DNA of 64,000 nt from Vulcanimicrobium winogradskyi. Lineage in GTDB: Bacteria; Vulcanimicrobiota; Vulcanimicrobiia; Vulcanimicrobiales; Vulcanimicrobiaceae. Location: assembly GCA_003134965.1 (NCBI GenBank), contig PLDA01000006.1, forward strand, positions 248,001 to 312,000, in the 5' to 3' direction. The notes under the pieces are model-generated. The model did not search any database and had not been told where the DNA came from. It saw only the letters and a program-made list of their open reading frames with translations. Position numbers and translations under genes: made by a program. Below, in pieces: positions 9,306 to 17,462 of the stretch (the stretch's first letter is position 1; every line of letters starts with the position of its first letter).

Positions 9306-10124
9306 ATGAGGAAAGCTCTCCTGGTTGCAGCGGCGGGTGCGCTGGTCCTGGCCGTGCTCGCCGGCGTCGCGTACGTCTACGTCACGACGCGCGACGCCGT
9401 GCAGGTGCGGGCGACGGGGCGGAGCGGGCTGGCGCTGACGAAAGCGCGCGCGTCGCGCGACCGCGGCGAGTATCTCTACCAGACGGCGGCCCGCTGCGCC
9501 GCCTGCCACGCGCGCGATCTCGGCGGCGACTTCGTGCTGCGCAGCGAGCTGGTCGGGACGCTCTGGGGTCCGAACCTCACCCGCGGCAACCCGTCGGTCG
9601 GCGCGACCTACGGCACCGCCGATTTCGAGCGCGCGATTCGACGTGGTCTTCGCCCCGACGGAATGCGCCTGCTGATGATGCCGTCGCTCGACTACGCGGC
9701 GATGAGCGACGACGACGTCGCCTCGATCATCGCGTACATTCGCGCCGCGCCGGCGATCGAGCGGCCCGTGCCGCCGTTTCGTCTCGGCGTCGTGGGCCGC
9801 CTGATGCTCCTCACCGGACGCCTCAGCTTCGATTCCGACCGCATCCCCGATACGATTCCGCCTGGCGCCGATCCGTCCGGCGGGCTGTATCCGGCGCGGA
9901 TCGCCGGCTGTCTGCGCTGCCACGGCGCAACCGGACCGGCCCCGCTGCCCGCGTCCGTCGACCGCGGGACGTTCGCGACCGTCCTGGACACGGGGCGCGA
10001 TCGCAACGGACGCGCCATCTCCGATCACGCCGTGCCGTCACGCCCGTGGCGCGACGCGGACGTCGACGTCCTGTTTCATTGCTTCCAGAGCGCCGTCAGG
10101 TCCGGCTCGCCGGCGGGATGCTGA
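9306..10124 (+). CDS. Di-heme cytochrome c, membrane-anchored
   Basis: 272 residues with an N-terminal hydrophobic anchor (LLVAAAGALVLAVLAGVAYVYV) and two CxxCH heme sites: CAACH at residues 64-68 and CLRCH at 202-206. The first module continues with GPNLTRGNPSVGATYGTADFERAIRRGLRPDG...MPS.DYAAMSDDDVASIIAYIR, the cytochrome c pattern of alcohol or gluconate dehydrogenase cytochrome subunits. The second module, with ISDHAVPSRPW, is incomplete. It likely carries electrons in the periplasm, but no dehydrogenase partner lies nearby. It starts 10 bases after the acyltransferase, so the two may share a transcript. Confidence 0.85.
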   Translation: MRKALLVAAAGALVLAVLAGVAYVYVTTRDAVQVRATGRSGLALTKARASRDRGEYLYQTAARCAACHARDLGGDFVLRSELVGTLWGPNLTRGNPSVGATYGTADFERAIRRGLRPDGMRLLMMPSLDYAAMSDDDVASIIAYIRAAPAIERPVPPFRLGVVGRLMLLTGRLSFDSDRIPDTIPPGADPSGGLYPARIAGCLRCHGATGPAPLPASVDRGTFATVLDTGRDRNGRAISDHAVPSRPWRDADVDVLFHCFQSAVRSGSPAGC

Positions 10125-10127
10125 GGA

Positions 10128-11111
10128 CTAGGCGCCTCGCCAGCCGAGGGTTTTCGCGGCGAGCTCGACGCGGTTGCGGGCGCGGGTCTTGAGCATCATG
10201 CGCTTGATGTGGTCGTGAGCGGTCGACTCGGCGATGTCGAGCGCGGTCGCGATCTGCGGTGTTCCGAAGCCCTTCAGCACCAGCGACAGCACCTCGAGCT
10301 CGCGCGAGCTCATCGCAAACTTGTCGGCCGCATGGCGCAGCGGGTTGCGCGAGCGGTAGCGCTCGACCAGGACGCCGATCTTCGGCCCGGCCGAGCCGGC
10401 CAACGGCGCGACGCGGACGACCATGAACGGGAGCGGGACGATCGTCCCGGGCTCCCAGGTCCTGGGGTCGTTGGTCCACGATGCGGTCACGCTCCGGACC
10501 GCGCTCTCGACGACCGGCGGCAGCGCGGTCTCGGCGAGCTCCAGGATGTTCTGCAGCACGTCGGTCGGATCGTCGCTGGGGATCCACTTCGACTCGATCG
10601 CGTAGTCGCGGCTCAGCACGAACTGCGCCGGCGAGGCCCGCTCCGCGGTCCGTTCCTGGGCGCTCTGCTCGCCTTCGAAGGTCGAGAGGCGCCGCATCAG
10701 CTCCGAGCCGGAACGCAGCGTCGCTTCGAGCAGCTTGAGCTCCTCGATGGTGAACGGCCGCGGCCGCGCCACGATCGCGAGGCCGAAGATCGTGCGGTCG
10801 ACCCCGTAGACCGCGACCAGCCCGCGCATCCCGTCGAGGGCGATCATGGCGTCGGTCACGCGCGGGATCGAGGCCTCGGAGCGTGACTGGAGGAGGCGCT
10901 CGGCCTGGAGCCACTCGGTCTGGCGGCCGGCGTTCCCGCGATCTTCCGCCAGGACCATCTCGTTCTGGAGCCCGTTCTGGTCGTAGCGCGCGAAGACGAC
11001 GTAGCTCGCCTTAATAAGCGAAGCGAGTTCTCCGACGAACGCTCCGGTTCGGTCGGACTCCGGGACGGCGGTGATCGCCGCCGCGGCGGGCGAGGTGCGT
11101 CGCGTTCTCAA
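10128..11111 (-). CDS. LuxR-family transcriptional regulator with N-terminal GAF-like sensor region
   Basis: 327 residues. The C-terminal 65 form a LuxR helix-turn-helix: SSRELEVLSLVLKGFGTPQIA, then ALDIAESTAHDHIKRMMLKT. The upstream 250 residues are mixed alpha/beta (SYVVFARYDQNGLQNEMVLAED, GLVAVYGVDRTIFGLAIVAR) and look like a GAF-type ligand sensor rather than a phospho-receiver, since no conserved Asp pocket is visible. It is transcribed away from the NarL-like response regulator across a 160-base intergenic region with a strong dyad, so the two may be co-regulated or cross-regulating. Confidence 0.82.
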   Translation of the reverse strand: MRTRRTSPAAAAITAVPESDRTGAFVGELASLIKASYVVFARYDQNGLQNEMVLAEDRGNAGRQTEWLQAERLLQSRSEASIPRVTDAMIALDGMRGLVAVYGVDRTIFGLAIVARPRPFTIEELKLLEATLRSGSELMRRLSTFEGEQSAQERTAERASPAQFVLSRDYAIESKWIPSDDPTDVLQNILELAETALPPVVESAVRSVTASWTNDPRTWEPGTIVPLPFMVVRVAPLAGSAGPKIGVLVERYRSRNPLRHAADKFAMSSRELEVLSLVLKGFGTPQIATALDIAESTAHDHIKRMMLKTRARNRVELAAKTLGWRGA

Positions 11112-11171
11112 CGTCTTTATACCTATCGCTTTGCCCGGTCCTCACGGTCCCTAACCCTAGGCCCTAGGCCA

Positions 11172-11194
11172 GAACCCCCAATTTTGGGGAGTTC
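11172..11194. promoter_or_regulatory. Inverted repeat between two divergent LuxR-type genes
   Basis: The arms GAACCCCCAA and TTGGGGAGTTC pair around a TT centre with a single extra A. CCTAGG occurs twice just upstream, and a second weaker dyad (GGCCAC ... GTGGCC) lies at 11211-11229. This arrangement in the shared promoter region suits an operator for one of the flanking LuxR-family proteins. It is not followed by a T-run, so a terminator role is less likely. Confidence 0.4.
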
Positions 11195-11271
11195 CAACGG
11201 CACCTTGGTTGGCCACACTATGAGTGGCCGGGACAGTCATTCGGCCTTCCCCAAAGGACTGAGGAAAAAAG

Positions 11272-11937
11272 ATGCTCGGATCGATCGCCGCCCCCACCCT
11301 TTCGTCCACGAAGCCCGTTCGCGTTCTCGTCGTCGAAGGCCAGGCGCTTTTCGCCAAGGCCCTCTGCCAGGTGTTGGCCGGCGATCCCGAGATCGATGTC
11401 GTCGGTGACTCTGATTCGATGGTGAACGCGCCGCTCCGCCGGCTGCGTCCCGATCTGATCGTGCTCGACCTCGACGGCCACCACGTCGAGTTCTCCGAAG
11501 CGATGCGCACTTGCCGGGAGCATGCGCCTCAGGCAAAGGTCTGCGTCCTTTCCACGCACGTGCAGCCCGAAGTGATGCAGCGCTGCCTCTCGGCCGGCGC
11601 CGACGGCTACGTGGTCAAGGACATCCTCCCGGCCGAGCTGATCCGGGCCGTGAAGAGCATCGCGAGCGGGCACGCGTACGTCGACCCCCGCGTCGCGGGC
11701 GGCGTCCTCAAACGCCGGTCGAACGGCTTCGGTCGCGCCGCGCAGAACGAGCTCTCGGTCCGCGAGACGGAGATCATCCGCCTGATCGCCCGCGGGATGT
11801 CGAACAAAGAGATCAGCGCGAAGCTGCACCTCTCCGAGAAAACGGTCAAGAACCACATCAGCCGGATCTTCGCCAAGCTCAACATCACGGCGCGTACCCA
11901 GGCGGCTGTCCACGCGATCAAGACTGGGTTGGCCTAA
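11272..11937 (+). CDS. NarL/FixJ-family response regulator with altered acidic pocket
   Basis: 221 residues: an N-terminal receiver and a C-terminal LuxR helix-turn-helix (VRETEIIRLIARGMSNKEIS...LSEKTVKNHISRIFAKL). In the receiver the phospho-acceptor Asp (LIVLDLDG), the Ser of VLSTH and the Lys of YVVKD are present. The metal-binding acidic pair, normally DD in VVDDH, reads EG in VVEGQ. This may weaken Mg-dependent phosphorylation or make the protein phosphorylation-independent. Strong AGGAAAAAAG precedes the ATG. No cognate kinase is adjacent. Confidence 0.88.
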   Translation: MLGSIAAPTLSSTKPVRVLVVEGQALFAKALCQVLAGDPEIDVVGDSDSMVNAPLRRLRPDLIVLDLDGHHVEFSEAMRTCREHAPQAKVCVLSTHVQPEVMQRCLSAGADGYVVKDILPAELIRAVKSIASGHAYVDPRVAGGVLKRRSNGFGRAAQNELSVRETEIIRLIARGMSNKEISAKLHLSEKTVKNHISRIFAKLNITARTQAAVHAIKTGLA

Positions 11938-12004
11938 CAGACCGTACGTTTCATAGGCCGCAAGCCTCCGTGTGACGGGACCGCCGTAGCGGTACCCAAC
12001 AACC

Positions 12005-12382
12005 GTGGATTCGTACGTCGTAGAACCGCAATCTCTCTTCGTCCCTTATTTGAGCGACGTACTGGCAGGCGCTGAACTTCGGGTCGTCCGAGTCGCGCCG
12101 AACCTGGACGTCGACGACATCCGGGCAACCCGTCCGGACGCGCTCTTCGTCGACACCGACTTCCTCGATGTCGACCCGGCCGACGCGGTCAGCGCGATGC
12201 GCGCCGCGCTCCCGCGCGCGTTCATCTGCGCCTACACCAACGGCGAGGGGCAGCGGGCCGACCGGCTCCGCTTCGCCGGCGCGAACTGCGTGCTCTCGAA
12301 GCGGTCGGGGCCGCGCGAGATCGCCGACGTCCTGCGCACCGCGCGGACGCGCGGCTCGTTCACCGACCCGCGCTGCGACTGA
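12005..12382 (+). CDS. Stand-alone degenerate receiver-domain protein
   Basis: 125 residues from a GTG start. The fold order resembles a CheY-like receiver without an output domain: SYVVEPQSL (strand 1, acidic pair missing), ALFVDTDF (candidate acceptor Asp), FICAYTN (Thr after strand 4) and CVLSKRSGP (Lys after strand 5). It follows the NarL-type regulator by 67 bases and is probably a diverged paralogue that lost its helix-turn-helix. It could act as a pseudo-receiver or a phosphate sink. The family call rests on the motif order only. Confidence 0.6.
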   Translation: MDSYVVEPQSLFVPYLSDVLAGAELRVVRVAPNLDVDDIRATRPDALFVDTDFLDVDPADAVSAMRAALPRAFICAYTNGEGQRADRLRFAGANCVLSKRSGPREIADVLRTARTRGSFTDPRCD

Positions 12383-12398
12383 CGGCCCTACCAGGGCG

Positions 12399-13079
12399 CT
12401 AGCGGGAAAGCTCGCGCACGGCCCGCTCGACGGCGGCGACGCCGGCCTCCGGGCCGAGCGGCTCTCCGACGCGAGCGACGATGTTCCATTTGCGCCCGCG
12501 GCGTTCGTAGCGGAAGCCGACCGGTACGATCGCGACCTCGTCCGCCCCGTTCCGGCGTGCCAGTCCGGCGACCGTTCGGAACCCGCGGGCGAACGGCAAG
12601 AACCCCTCGGCGTCGCGGTCACGCGGCGTCGCGGCGGAAGCGGTCGGATCGACCAGCGGATAGCCCTCGGGGAAGACCAGCACGACCCGCCCCGCGCCCA
12701 GGAGCGCGGCAGCGTCGCGCATCCCGCGCCGCAGGTAGCGCGCCGCCTCGCCGGCGCCGTACCCGCCGCGCGTGCCGGCGGTCGCCGGCCGCAGGATCAC
12801 CGGGTAGCCGGCCCAGCCGCACAGCCGCTCCATCCAGCGGCGCTGCGCGGCGCCGGCGGCCCAGTCGAGTCCGACGACGATGTGCAGCGGACGGCCGAGA
12901 TGGCGGACCAGGACCGCGCCGTCGAGCAGATGGTGATAATGGTGCGCCGCGAGCAGCACCGGACCGGTGCGCGGCACTTTCTCCAGCCCCTCGACCCGCA
13001 CGTCGCCGGTCAGCGTGCGCAACGACCACCACGCGATCGCGCGCGGGCCGATCATCCCGGGCGGCGGATACGCACGCAT
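12399..13079 (-). CDS. PlsC/1-acylglycerol-3-phosphate-type acyltransferase, carotenoid-tailoring cluster
   Basis: 226 residues. Acyltransferase landmarks are VLLAAHHYHHLLDG (in place of NHxxxxD), the arginine region AARYLRRGMRD, and VLVFPEGYPLVD (motif III, FPEG). The His-to-Asp spacing is unusual. Its start overlaps the end of the CruF-like gene by 28 bases, and the three genes run as one operon. The context suggests it adds a fatty acyl group to a carotenoid glycoside, analogous to the last step of staphyloxanthin-like pigments. A conventional phospholipid acyltransferase cannot be excluded. Confidence 0.72.
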   Translation of the reverse strand: MRAYPPPGMIGPRAIAWWSLRTLTGDVRVEGLEKVPRTGPVLLAAHHYHHLLDGAVLVRHLGRPLHIVVGLDWAAGAAQRRWMERLCGWAGYPVILRPATAGTRGGYGAGEAARYLRRGMRDAAALLGAGRVVLVFPEGYPLVDPTASAATPRDRDAEGFLPFARGFRTVAGLARRNGADEVAIVPVGFRYERRGRKWNIVARVGEPLGPEAGVAAVERAVRELSR

Positions 13080-13879
13080 CGGGCGGCCGGGATCAGCGCG
13101 AGCACGATCGCGAGCAGCGCCGCCGGCCACATGCCGGCCCACAGGCCGAGCACCATCGACCACGCGACGTTGCACGCGTACACCACGAACGGCAGCGCCA
13201 CCGGCGCGGTGGGCGGCTCGCGCTCGTTCCACAGCGTTCGTCCGACCGCGATGAAGAGGAGGCCGGTGCCGAACCAGCCGGCGAGGTTGCGCAACGGCAT
13301 CCCGAAGTAGGGACCGCTCTCGTGCCAGATCCAGAAGTGGATGTACTGCATCCGCGGCGCCGCCATCGACGGGTCCAGGACCAGATCCCACGCGGTGAGC
13401 AGCCACGCGCCGAGCAGGATCGAGGTCAGCAGCCGGCGATTGGGCCGCGCACGCTGCGCAGCGAACGCGTCGGCGAGTACGAACGACGCGAAGCCCATGG
13501 AGAACCACGACAGCGGCACCGCGGCCGGCACGCGTCCCAACAGCTTCCAGCCTAGGAAGTTGGTGTACTCGTAACCGCCGAACGGCCACCCCGTCTTTGT
13601 GCCGGTCAGCTCGGCGGCCGCCGAGATCACGGTGGCCGCGACGAAGAAGAGCAGCGTGCGCCGCGCGCCGAGCGTCCAGAAGCCGTAGGCGAGCATCGCG
13701 ATCGCGCCGAGCAGCATCGCCGCACCGCCCGTCTTGTCGATCGCGAACGCGAAGAACGCCGCATCGCCGGGCCGTCCGGTCCACAGCTCCGGATGCGGGA
13801 TCGCGACGAGGATCCCGAACAGCCCGAGCAGCAGCGCCAGCACGTGCAGCGCCGTGAACGTCCACGCGACGCGCTTCAT
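13052..13879 (-). CDS. cruF: CruF-like carotenoid 1,2-hydratase (DUF422 family)
   Basis: A 275-residue polytopic protein with about seven hydrophobic spans. The diagnostic stretch is AELTGTKTGWPFGGYEYT, followed later by AWDLVLDPSM and HFWIWHESGPYFGMPLRNLAGW, which match CruF/bisanhydrobacterioruberin hydratase family proteins. These add water to the psi end of a carotene to give a 1-hydroxy group. The gene overlaps the glycosyltransferase upstream by 4 bases and the acyltransferase downstream, so hydration, glycosylation and acylation are probably sequential. No crtB/crtI genes are in the window, so the precursor must be made elsewhere. Confidence 0.82.
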   Translation of the reverse strand: MKRVAWTFTALHVLALLLGLFGILVAIPHPELWTGRPGDAAFFAFAIDKTGGAAMLLGAIAMLAYGFWTLGARRTLLFFVAATVISAAAELTGTKTGWPFGGYEYTNFLGWKLLGRVPAAVPLSWFSMGFASFVLADAFAAQRARPNRRLLTSILLGAWLLTAWDLVLDPSMAAPRMQYIHFWIWHESGPYFGMPLRNLAGWFGTGLLFIAVGRTLWNEREPPTAPVALPFVVYACNVAWSMVLGLWAGMWPAALLAIVLALIPAARCVRIRRPG

Positions 13880-15012
13880 GCGGCGTTCTCGCGAGCGAGG
13901 ACGCGGCCGCGCCAGACGTGCCTGCGACGCAGCGCGCTGCGCACGAGCAGCGCGACGGCGGGGAGATCGGCGAGCGGCGAGAGCCAGTACGACGGCGGCG
14001 GGCGGACGTACGCGCGGCGCGTCCCGGCCAGGACGCCGATCCGCATGGCGACGAGCGCCAACGCGAGCGCGGTCGCCGCCGGTCCGTACGGCACGCGTCC
14101 GCCGAGCGCGACGAGCACGAGCAGCGTGGGGAGCGGAAGCGCCTGCGCGAGGAGGAGCTCGGTGAGCGCGAGGCCGAGCCGTGCCGGCGAGACGAACGCG
14201 TCGCGCAGCGTCAGCGAGCGCGGCCAGTTCGCCGCGCAGTCGCGCCACGATGCGTGCATGCGAACGACCGCATCGCCTTCGTAGAAGCCGACGCGCCCAC
14301 CGGCCGACGCCAGCACGCGCGCGACCGTGACGTCCTCGCAGCGGGATGCGCGCGCGGCGCGAAACACGTCGGCGCCGGCGAGCGCGTCGCGCCGCGCGAC
14401 GAAGAGCTGACCGTTCGCGAGCACGCGCGCCGGGTCGCCGGTCGCGACGTTCGGAAGCCCGGCGCGGTAGACCAGCGTCGTCAGCAGCGCCGGATGCAGC
14501 AGTGCGGCGCCGGCGCCGGCCAGCTCTTGGCGCGTCGCGACGCTCAGCGCGACCAGTCCGTCGCGCTGCGCGCGAGCGACCGCGTCGCCGAGCACGGTCG
14601 GGCCGGCCCGCACGTCCGCGTCGACCGTCGCGATCCACGGCGTGCGCGTCGCCTGCAGTCCGACCTCGAGGTTCCAGGCTTTGCCGTTCCAGCCGGGCGG
14701 CACCGGCGGTGCCGCGATGAATCGCACGCGGCGATCGCGCGCCGCAGCCGCGGCAACGACGCCGCGCGTTCCGTCCGCCGAACCACCGTCAACGACCAGG
14801 ATCTCGACGAGCTCGGGGCCGCAGCACGCGAGCGCGGCGAGCGATGCACCGACGCGCGCTTCTTCGTCGAGCACCGGCACGATCGCGGCGAGCGTTCCCG
14901 GCGGTTGGGGAGGCGCCGGCGCGAGCGCGACACCGCCCGCCGTCGCCAGCATTCGCCACGCCGCGCGGGCGCCGGCCAGCGCTTCGAGCAGCGCGGCGAA
15001 AAAGAGCAGCAT
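13876..15012 (-). CDS. cruG: CruG-like family 2 glycosyltransferase
   Basis: 378 residues. An N-terminal hydrophobic segment is followed by a GT-A domain: AAIVPVLDEEARVG (nucleotide binding), ILVVDGGSADGT, then WIATVDADVRAGP (DxD metal site). A VANGQLFVARRDA stretch comes next, then CEDVTVARVL (base Asp) and several C-terminal transmembrane helices. This is the layout of CruG, which glycosylates hydroxylated carotenoids such as myxol in cyanobacteria and is typically linked to CruF. It is the first gene of the three-gene operon. The sugar donor is not predictable. Confidence 0.78.
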   Translation of the reverse strand: MLLFFAALLEALAGARAAWRMLATAGGVALAPAPPQPPGTLAAIVPVLDEEARVGASLAALACCGPELVEILVVDGGSADGTRGVVAAAAARDRRVRFIAAPPVPPGWNGKAWNLEVGLQATRTPWIATVDADVRAGPTVLGDAVARAQRDGLVALSVATRQELAGAGAALLHPALLTTLVYRAGLPNVATGDPARVLANGQLFVARRDALAGADVFRAARASRCEDVTVARVLASAGGRVGFYEGDAVVRMHASWRDCAANWPRSLTLRDAFVSPARLGLALTELLLAQALPLPTLLVLVALGGRVPYGPAATALALALVAMRIGVLAGTRRAYVRPPPSYWLSPLADLPAVALLVRSALRRRHVWRGRVLARENAA

Positions 15013-15033
15013 CGCCCGACGATGGTAACACGC

Positions 15034-15441
15034 CTAGCGGAGCATCCACGGTTCCGCGACGCGGCGCCGACGGCCGCCGACGTAGAGATAGCGCCCGCGG
15101 CCGACGCAGCGCGGTGGCGCGGTCAGGATCGCGTCGTCGCGTTCGAGCTCGAACACGACCTCGGCGTCCGCGCAGAAGCGCAATCGCCGGGCGCGTCCGT
15201 CGAGCACGACATCACGCTGGACGGCGTCGGCGATGTTCAGCTGCGTCAGCTTGACCGCGGCGAACCCGCCGTGCTGCTGCGGCGGCACGAGCGCCCAGCC
15301 GTGCAGCGACGCGAGGCTGAAGTACGACCGGAGGATCCCGGTCAGGCGCAGCTCGGACCCGGTCGACGCGACGCGGACCGTCAGGACGCACGGCTTTTCG
15401 GACCACTCATAAAGCGTCCGCAGAAAGATCCCCACCCGCAA
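15034..15441 (-). CDS. Conserved-looking hypothetical protein, 135 aa
   Basis: Not recognised. The product is small and basic with alternating beta-type stretches (CVLTVRVASTG, SLHGWALVPPQQHGG, ADAEVVFELERDDAIL, GRGRYLYVGGRRRRVAEPW) and no signal peptide or membrane span. Coding is supported by the consistent GC-rich third position and by its placement 22 bases upstream of the CruG-like gene on the same strand. The start is TTG at 15441 or GTG at 15435. A PilZ-like or OB-like barrel would fit the strand pattern, but no diagnostic motif is present. Confidence 0.55.
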   Translation of the reverse strand: MRVGIFLRTLYEWSEKPCVLTVRVASTGSELRLTGILRSYFSLASLHGWALVPPQQHGGFAAVKLTQLNIADAVQRDVVLDGRARRLRFCADAEVVFELERDDAILTAPPRCVGRGRYLYVGGRRRRVAEPWMLR

Positions 15442-15505
15442 GGTACCCCTACCTTTGCTCGCTGTTCCTGACGAACGCTGTACGGCGGTCGGTACCCCGC
15501 TGCCC

Positions 15506-15515
15506 TTGTGGATAA
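15506..15515 (-). promoter_or_regulatory. Perfect DnaA-box sequence upstream of recQ
   Basis: TTGTGGATAA is the exact complement of the DnaA box TTATCCACAA. It sits about 47 bases before the preferred recQ ATG. It is a single copy with no cluster or AT-rich unwinding region nearby, so it is more likely a titration or transcriptional site for DnaA, or a chance match, than an origin. Confidence 0.35.
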
Positions 15516-15561
15516 GTCATCAGCCTTGCGGGACGGTCGCGACGGCGCAGACGGCGAACCG

Positions 15562-17397
15562 ATGACACTCATGGTCGTTCAGACGGCGGAGGTGCGCGAG
15601 GCGCTCGAACGCTGGTTCGGGTTCCACACCTTCCGGCCGTCGCAGGAGGCGATCGTTCGCGATGTGCTGGACGGGCGCGACGTCTTCGTACTCCTGCCGA
15701 CCGGCGGCGGGAAGTCGCTCTGCTACCAGCTCCCGGCGGTCCTGACGCCCGGGCTGACCGTCGTGATCTCGCCGCTGATCGCGTTGATGAAAGATCAGGT
15801 CGACGCGCTCGACACGGCCGGAGTGCCAGCGACCGCGCTCAACTCGTCGCTCGAACGGGCGGAACAGCGGCGGCGCCTCGACGGGCTCGAGCGGGGCGAC
15901 TACAAGCTGCTCTACGTTGCGCCCGAGCGGCTGACGCTGCCCGGATTCAGCGACGATCTCGAACGCTGGAACGTCGCCCGGTTCGTCGTCGACGAGGCCC
16001 ACTGCATCAGCGAATGGGGCCACGATTTCCGTCCGGAGTATCGGCGCATCGCGCCGCTGCGCGATCGCTTCCCCGACATCCCGTTTTGCGCGTTCACCGC
16101 GACCGCGACCGCGCGCGTTCGTGACGACGTCGTCGCGCAGCTCGGGCTGCGCCGCCCGGCGGTCCACGTCGCGTCATTCGACCGCGCCAACCTCGGGTAT
16201 CGCGTGCTGCACGCGACGCGCACCGCCGACACGCTGGTGAAATGGATCGCCGCTCGGCCGGACGACGAGTCCGGGATCGTCTACGCCGGCAGCCGGGCGA
16301 ACAGCGACAAGCTGGCCGACGTCTTGAACGCCGCCGGGATTCCCGCGCTCGCGTACCACGCCGGGCTCGATTCGGCGACGCGCGCGCGGCGGCAGGAAGC
16401 GTTCATCCGCGACGACGTGCGCGTGATGTGCGCGACGATCGCGTTCGGGATGGGGATCGACAAGTCCAACGTGCGCTTCGTCGTGCACTGGGACGTGCCG
16501 CGCAGCCTCGAAGGCTACTACCAAGAGACCGGGCGAGCCGGCCGCGACGGCTTGCCGGCCGAGTGCGCGTGGTTCTTCGCGTACGGCGACATCGCGCGCG
16601 TCGAGCGGTTCGTCGAGGAGAAGCCCGAGGGCGAGCGGGCCGCCGCCCGCGAGCAGCTCGAGCGCGTCAAGCGCTATGCCTACTCGAACGAATGCCGGCG
16701 GCGCGAGCTGCTTGCGTACTTCGGCGAGACGTACCCGCACGAGCACTGCGGGAACTGCGATAACTGCGTGCAGCCGCGGGCCTCGTTCGACGCCACGCTC
16801 GACGCGCAGAAGCTGCTCTCGTGCGTCTACCGCGTTCGTGAAGCGCACGGCTACGGAGTCGGGATCGCGCACGTCATCGACGTCCTGGTCGGCGCGAAGA
16901 CCGAGAAGATCGAGCGCTGGTTTCACGAGCGGCTCTCGACCTACGGGATCGGCAAGGACCGCGACCGCCGTGTCTGGCGCCACCTGGCCGACGAGCTGCT
17001 GCGCCTCGGCCTGATCGCCCAGGACGCGGCGCGTCACAACGTCGTCTCGCTGACGGACGCCGGGAAGCGTGCGCTCGCGCTGCGGTCGCCGATCACCGTC
17101 CGCGAGGCGGTCGCGCCGGCCCCGGGCAGGCGCGGGCGGACGGTCACCGCCGGACCGGCCGGCGACGAAGCCTACGATCGGGAGCTGTTCGCCGTGCTGC
17201 GCGCGCTCCGCCGAGAGATCGCCGCCGAGCGGGACGTCCCCCCGTACGTCGTGTTCAGCGACGCCGTCCTGCGGGCGATGGCACGCGAGGTTCCGCGCAC
17301 CCCGGCGGAGCTGCGCTCGATCAGCGGGGTAGGGGAGAAGAAGCTGGCCGATTTCGGCACGCGGTTCTTGGCGGCGATCGCCGCCCGCGTGCATTAA
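15562..17397 (+). CDS. recQ: ATP-dependent DNA helicase RecQ
   Basis: A superfamily 2 3'-to-5' helicase for recombination and replication-fork repair. The motifs run in order: FRPSQEAI (motif 0), LLPTGGGKSLCYQLP (Walker A), VVDEAHCISEWGHDFRPEY (DEAH box plus aromatic loop) and AFTATATARV (motif III). QETGRAGRDG (motif VI) follows. Next come a zinc-binding region (CRRRELLAYFGE...HCGNCDNC), the winged-helix RQC domain and a C-terminal HRDC domain ending in ISGVGEKKLADFG. I chose the ATG at 15562 (MTLMVVQTAEVREAL), which fits the family N-terminus. An in-frame GTG at 15508 would add 18 residues but lies inside the DnaA-box sequence. Confidence 0.95.
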   Translation: MTLMVVQTAEVREALERWFGFHTFRPSQEAIVRDVLDGRDVFVLLPTGGGKSLCYQLPAVLTPGLTVVISPLIALMKDQVDALDTAGVPATALNSSLERAEQRRRLDGLERGDYKLLYVAPERLTLPGFSDDLERWNVARFVVDEAHCISEWGHDFRPEYRRIAPLRDRFPDIPFCAFTATATARVRDDVVAQLGLRRPAVHVASFDRANLGYRVLHATRTADTLVKWIAARPDDESGIVYAGSRANSDKLADVLNAAGIPALAYHAGLDSATRARRQEAFIRDDVRVMCATIAFGMGIDKSNVRFVVHWDVPRSLEGYYQETGRAGRDGLPAECAWFFAYGDIARVERFVEEKPEGERAAAREQLERVKRYAYSNECRRRELLAYFGETYPHEHCGNCDNCVQPRASFDATLDAQKLLSCVYRVREAHGYGVGIAHVIDVLVGAKTEKIERWFHERLSTYGIGKDRDRRVWRHLADELLRLGLIAQDAARHNVVSLTDAGKRALALRSPITVREAVAPAPGRRGRTVTAGPAGDEAYDRELFAVLRALRREIAAERDVPPYVVFSDAVLRAMAREVPRTPAELRSISGVGEKKLADFGTRFLAAIAARVH

Positions 17398-17462
17398 ACG
17401 TTCGTATGTCGAAGAGCGTTCTCAGGGAGAGCACAGACCCTAATGACAGGATTTCGCACGAA

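Noticed and set aside
15506..15515. Replication origin near recQ
   Set aside because: Only one DnaA box, no AT-rich region, and no dnaA/dnaN/gidA-type genes nearby.
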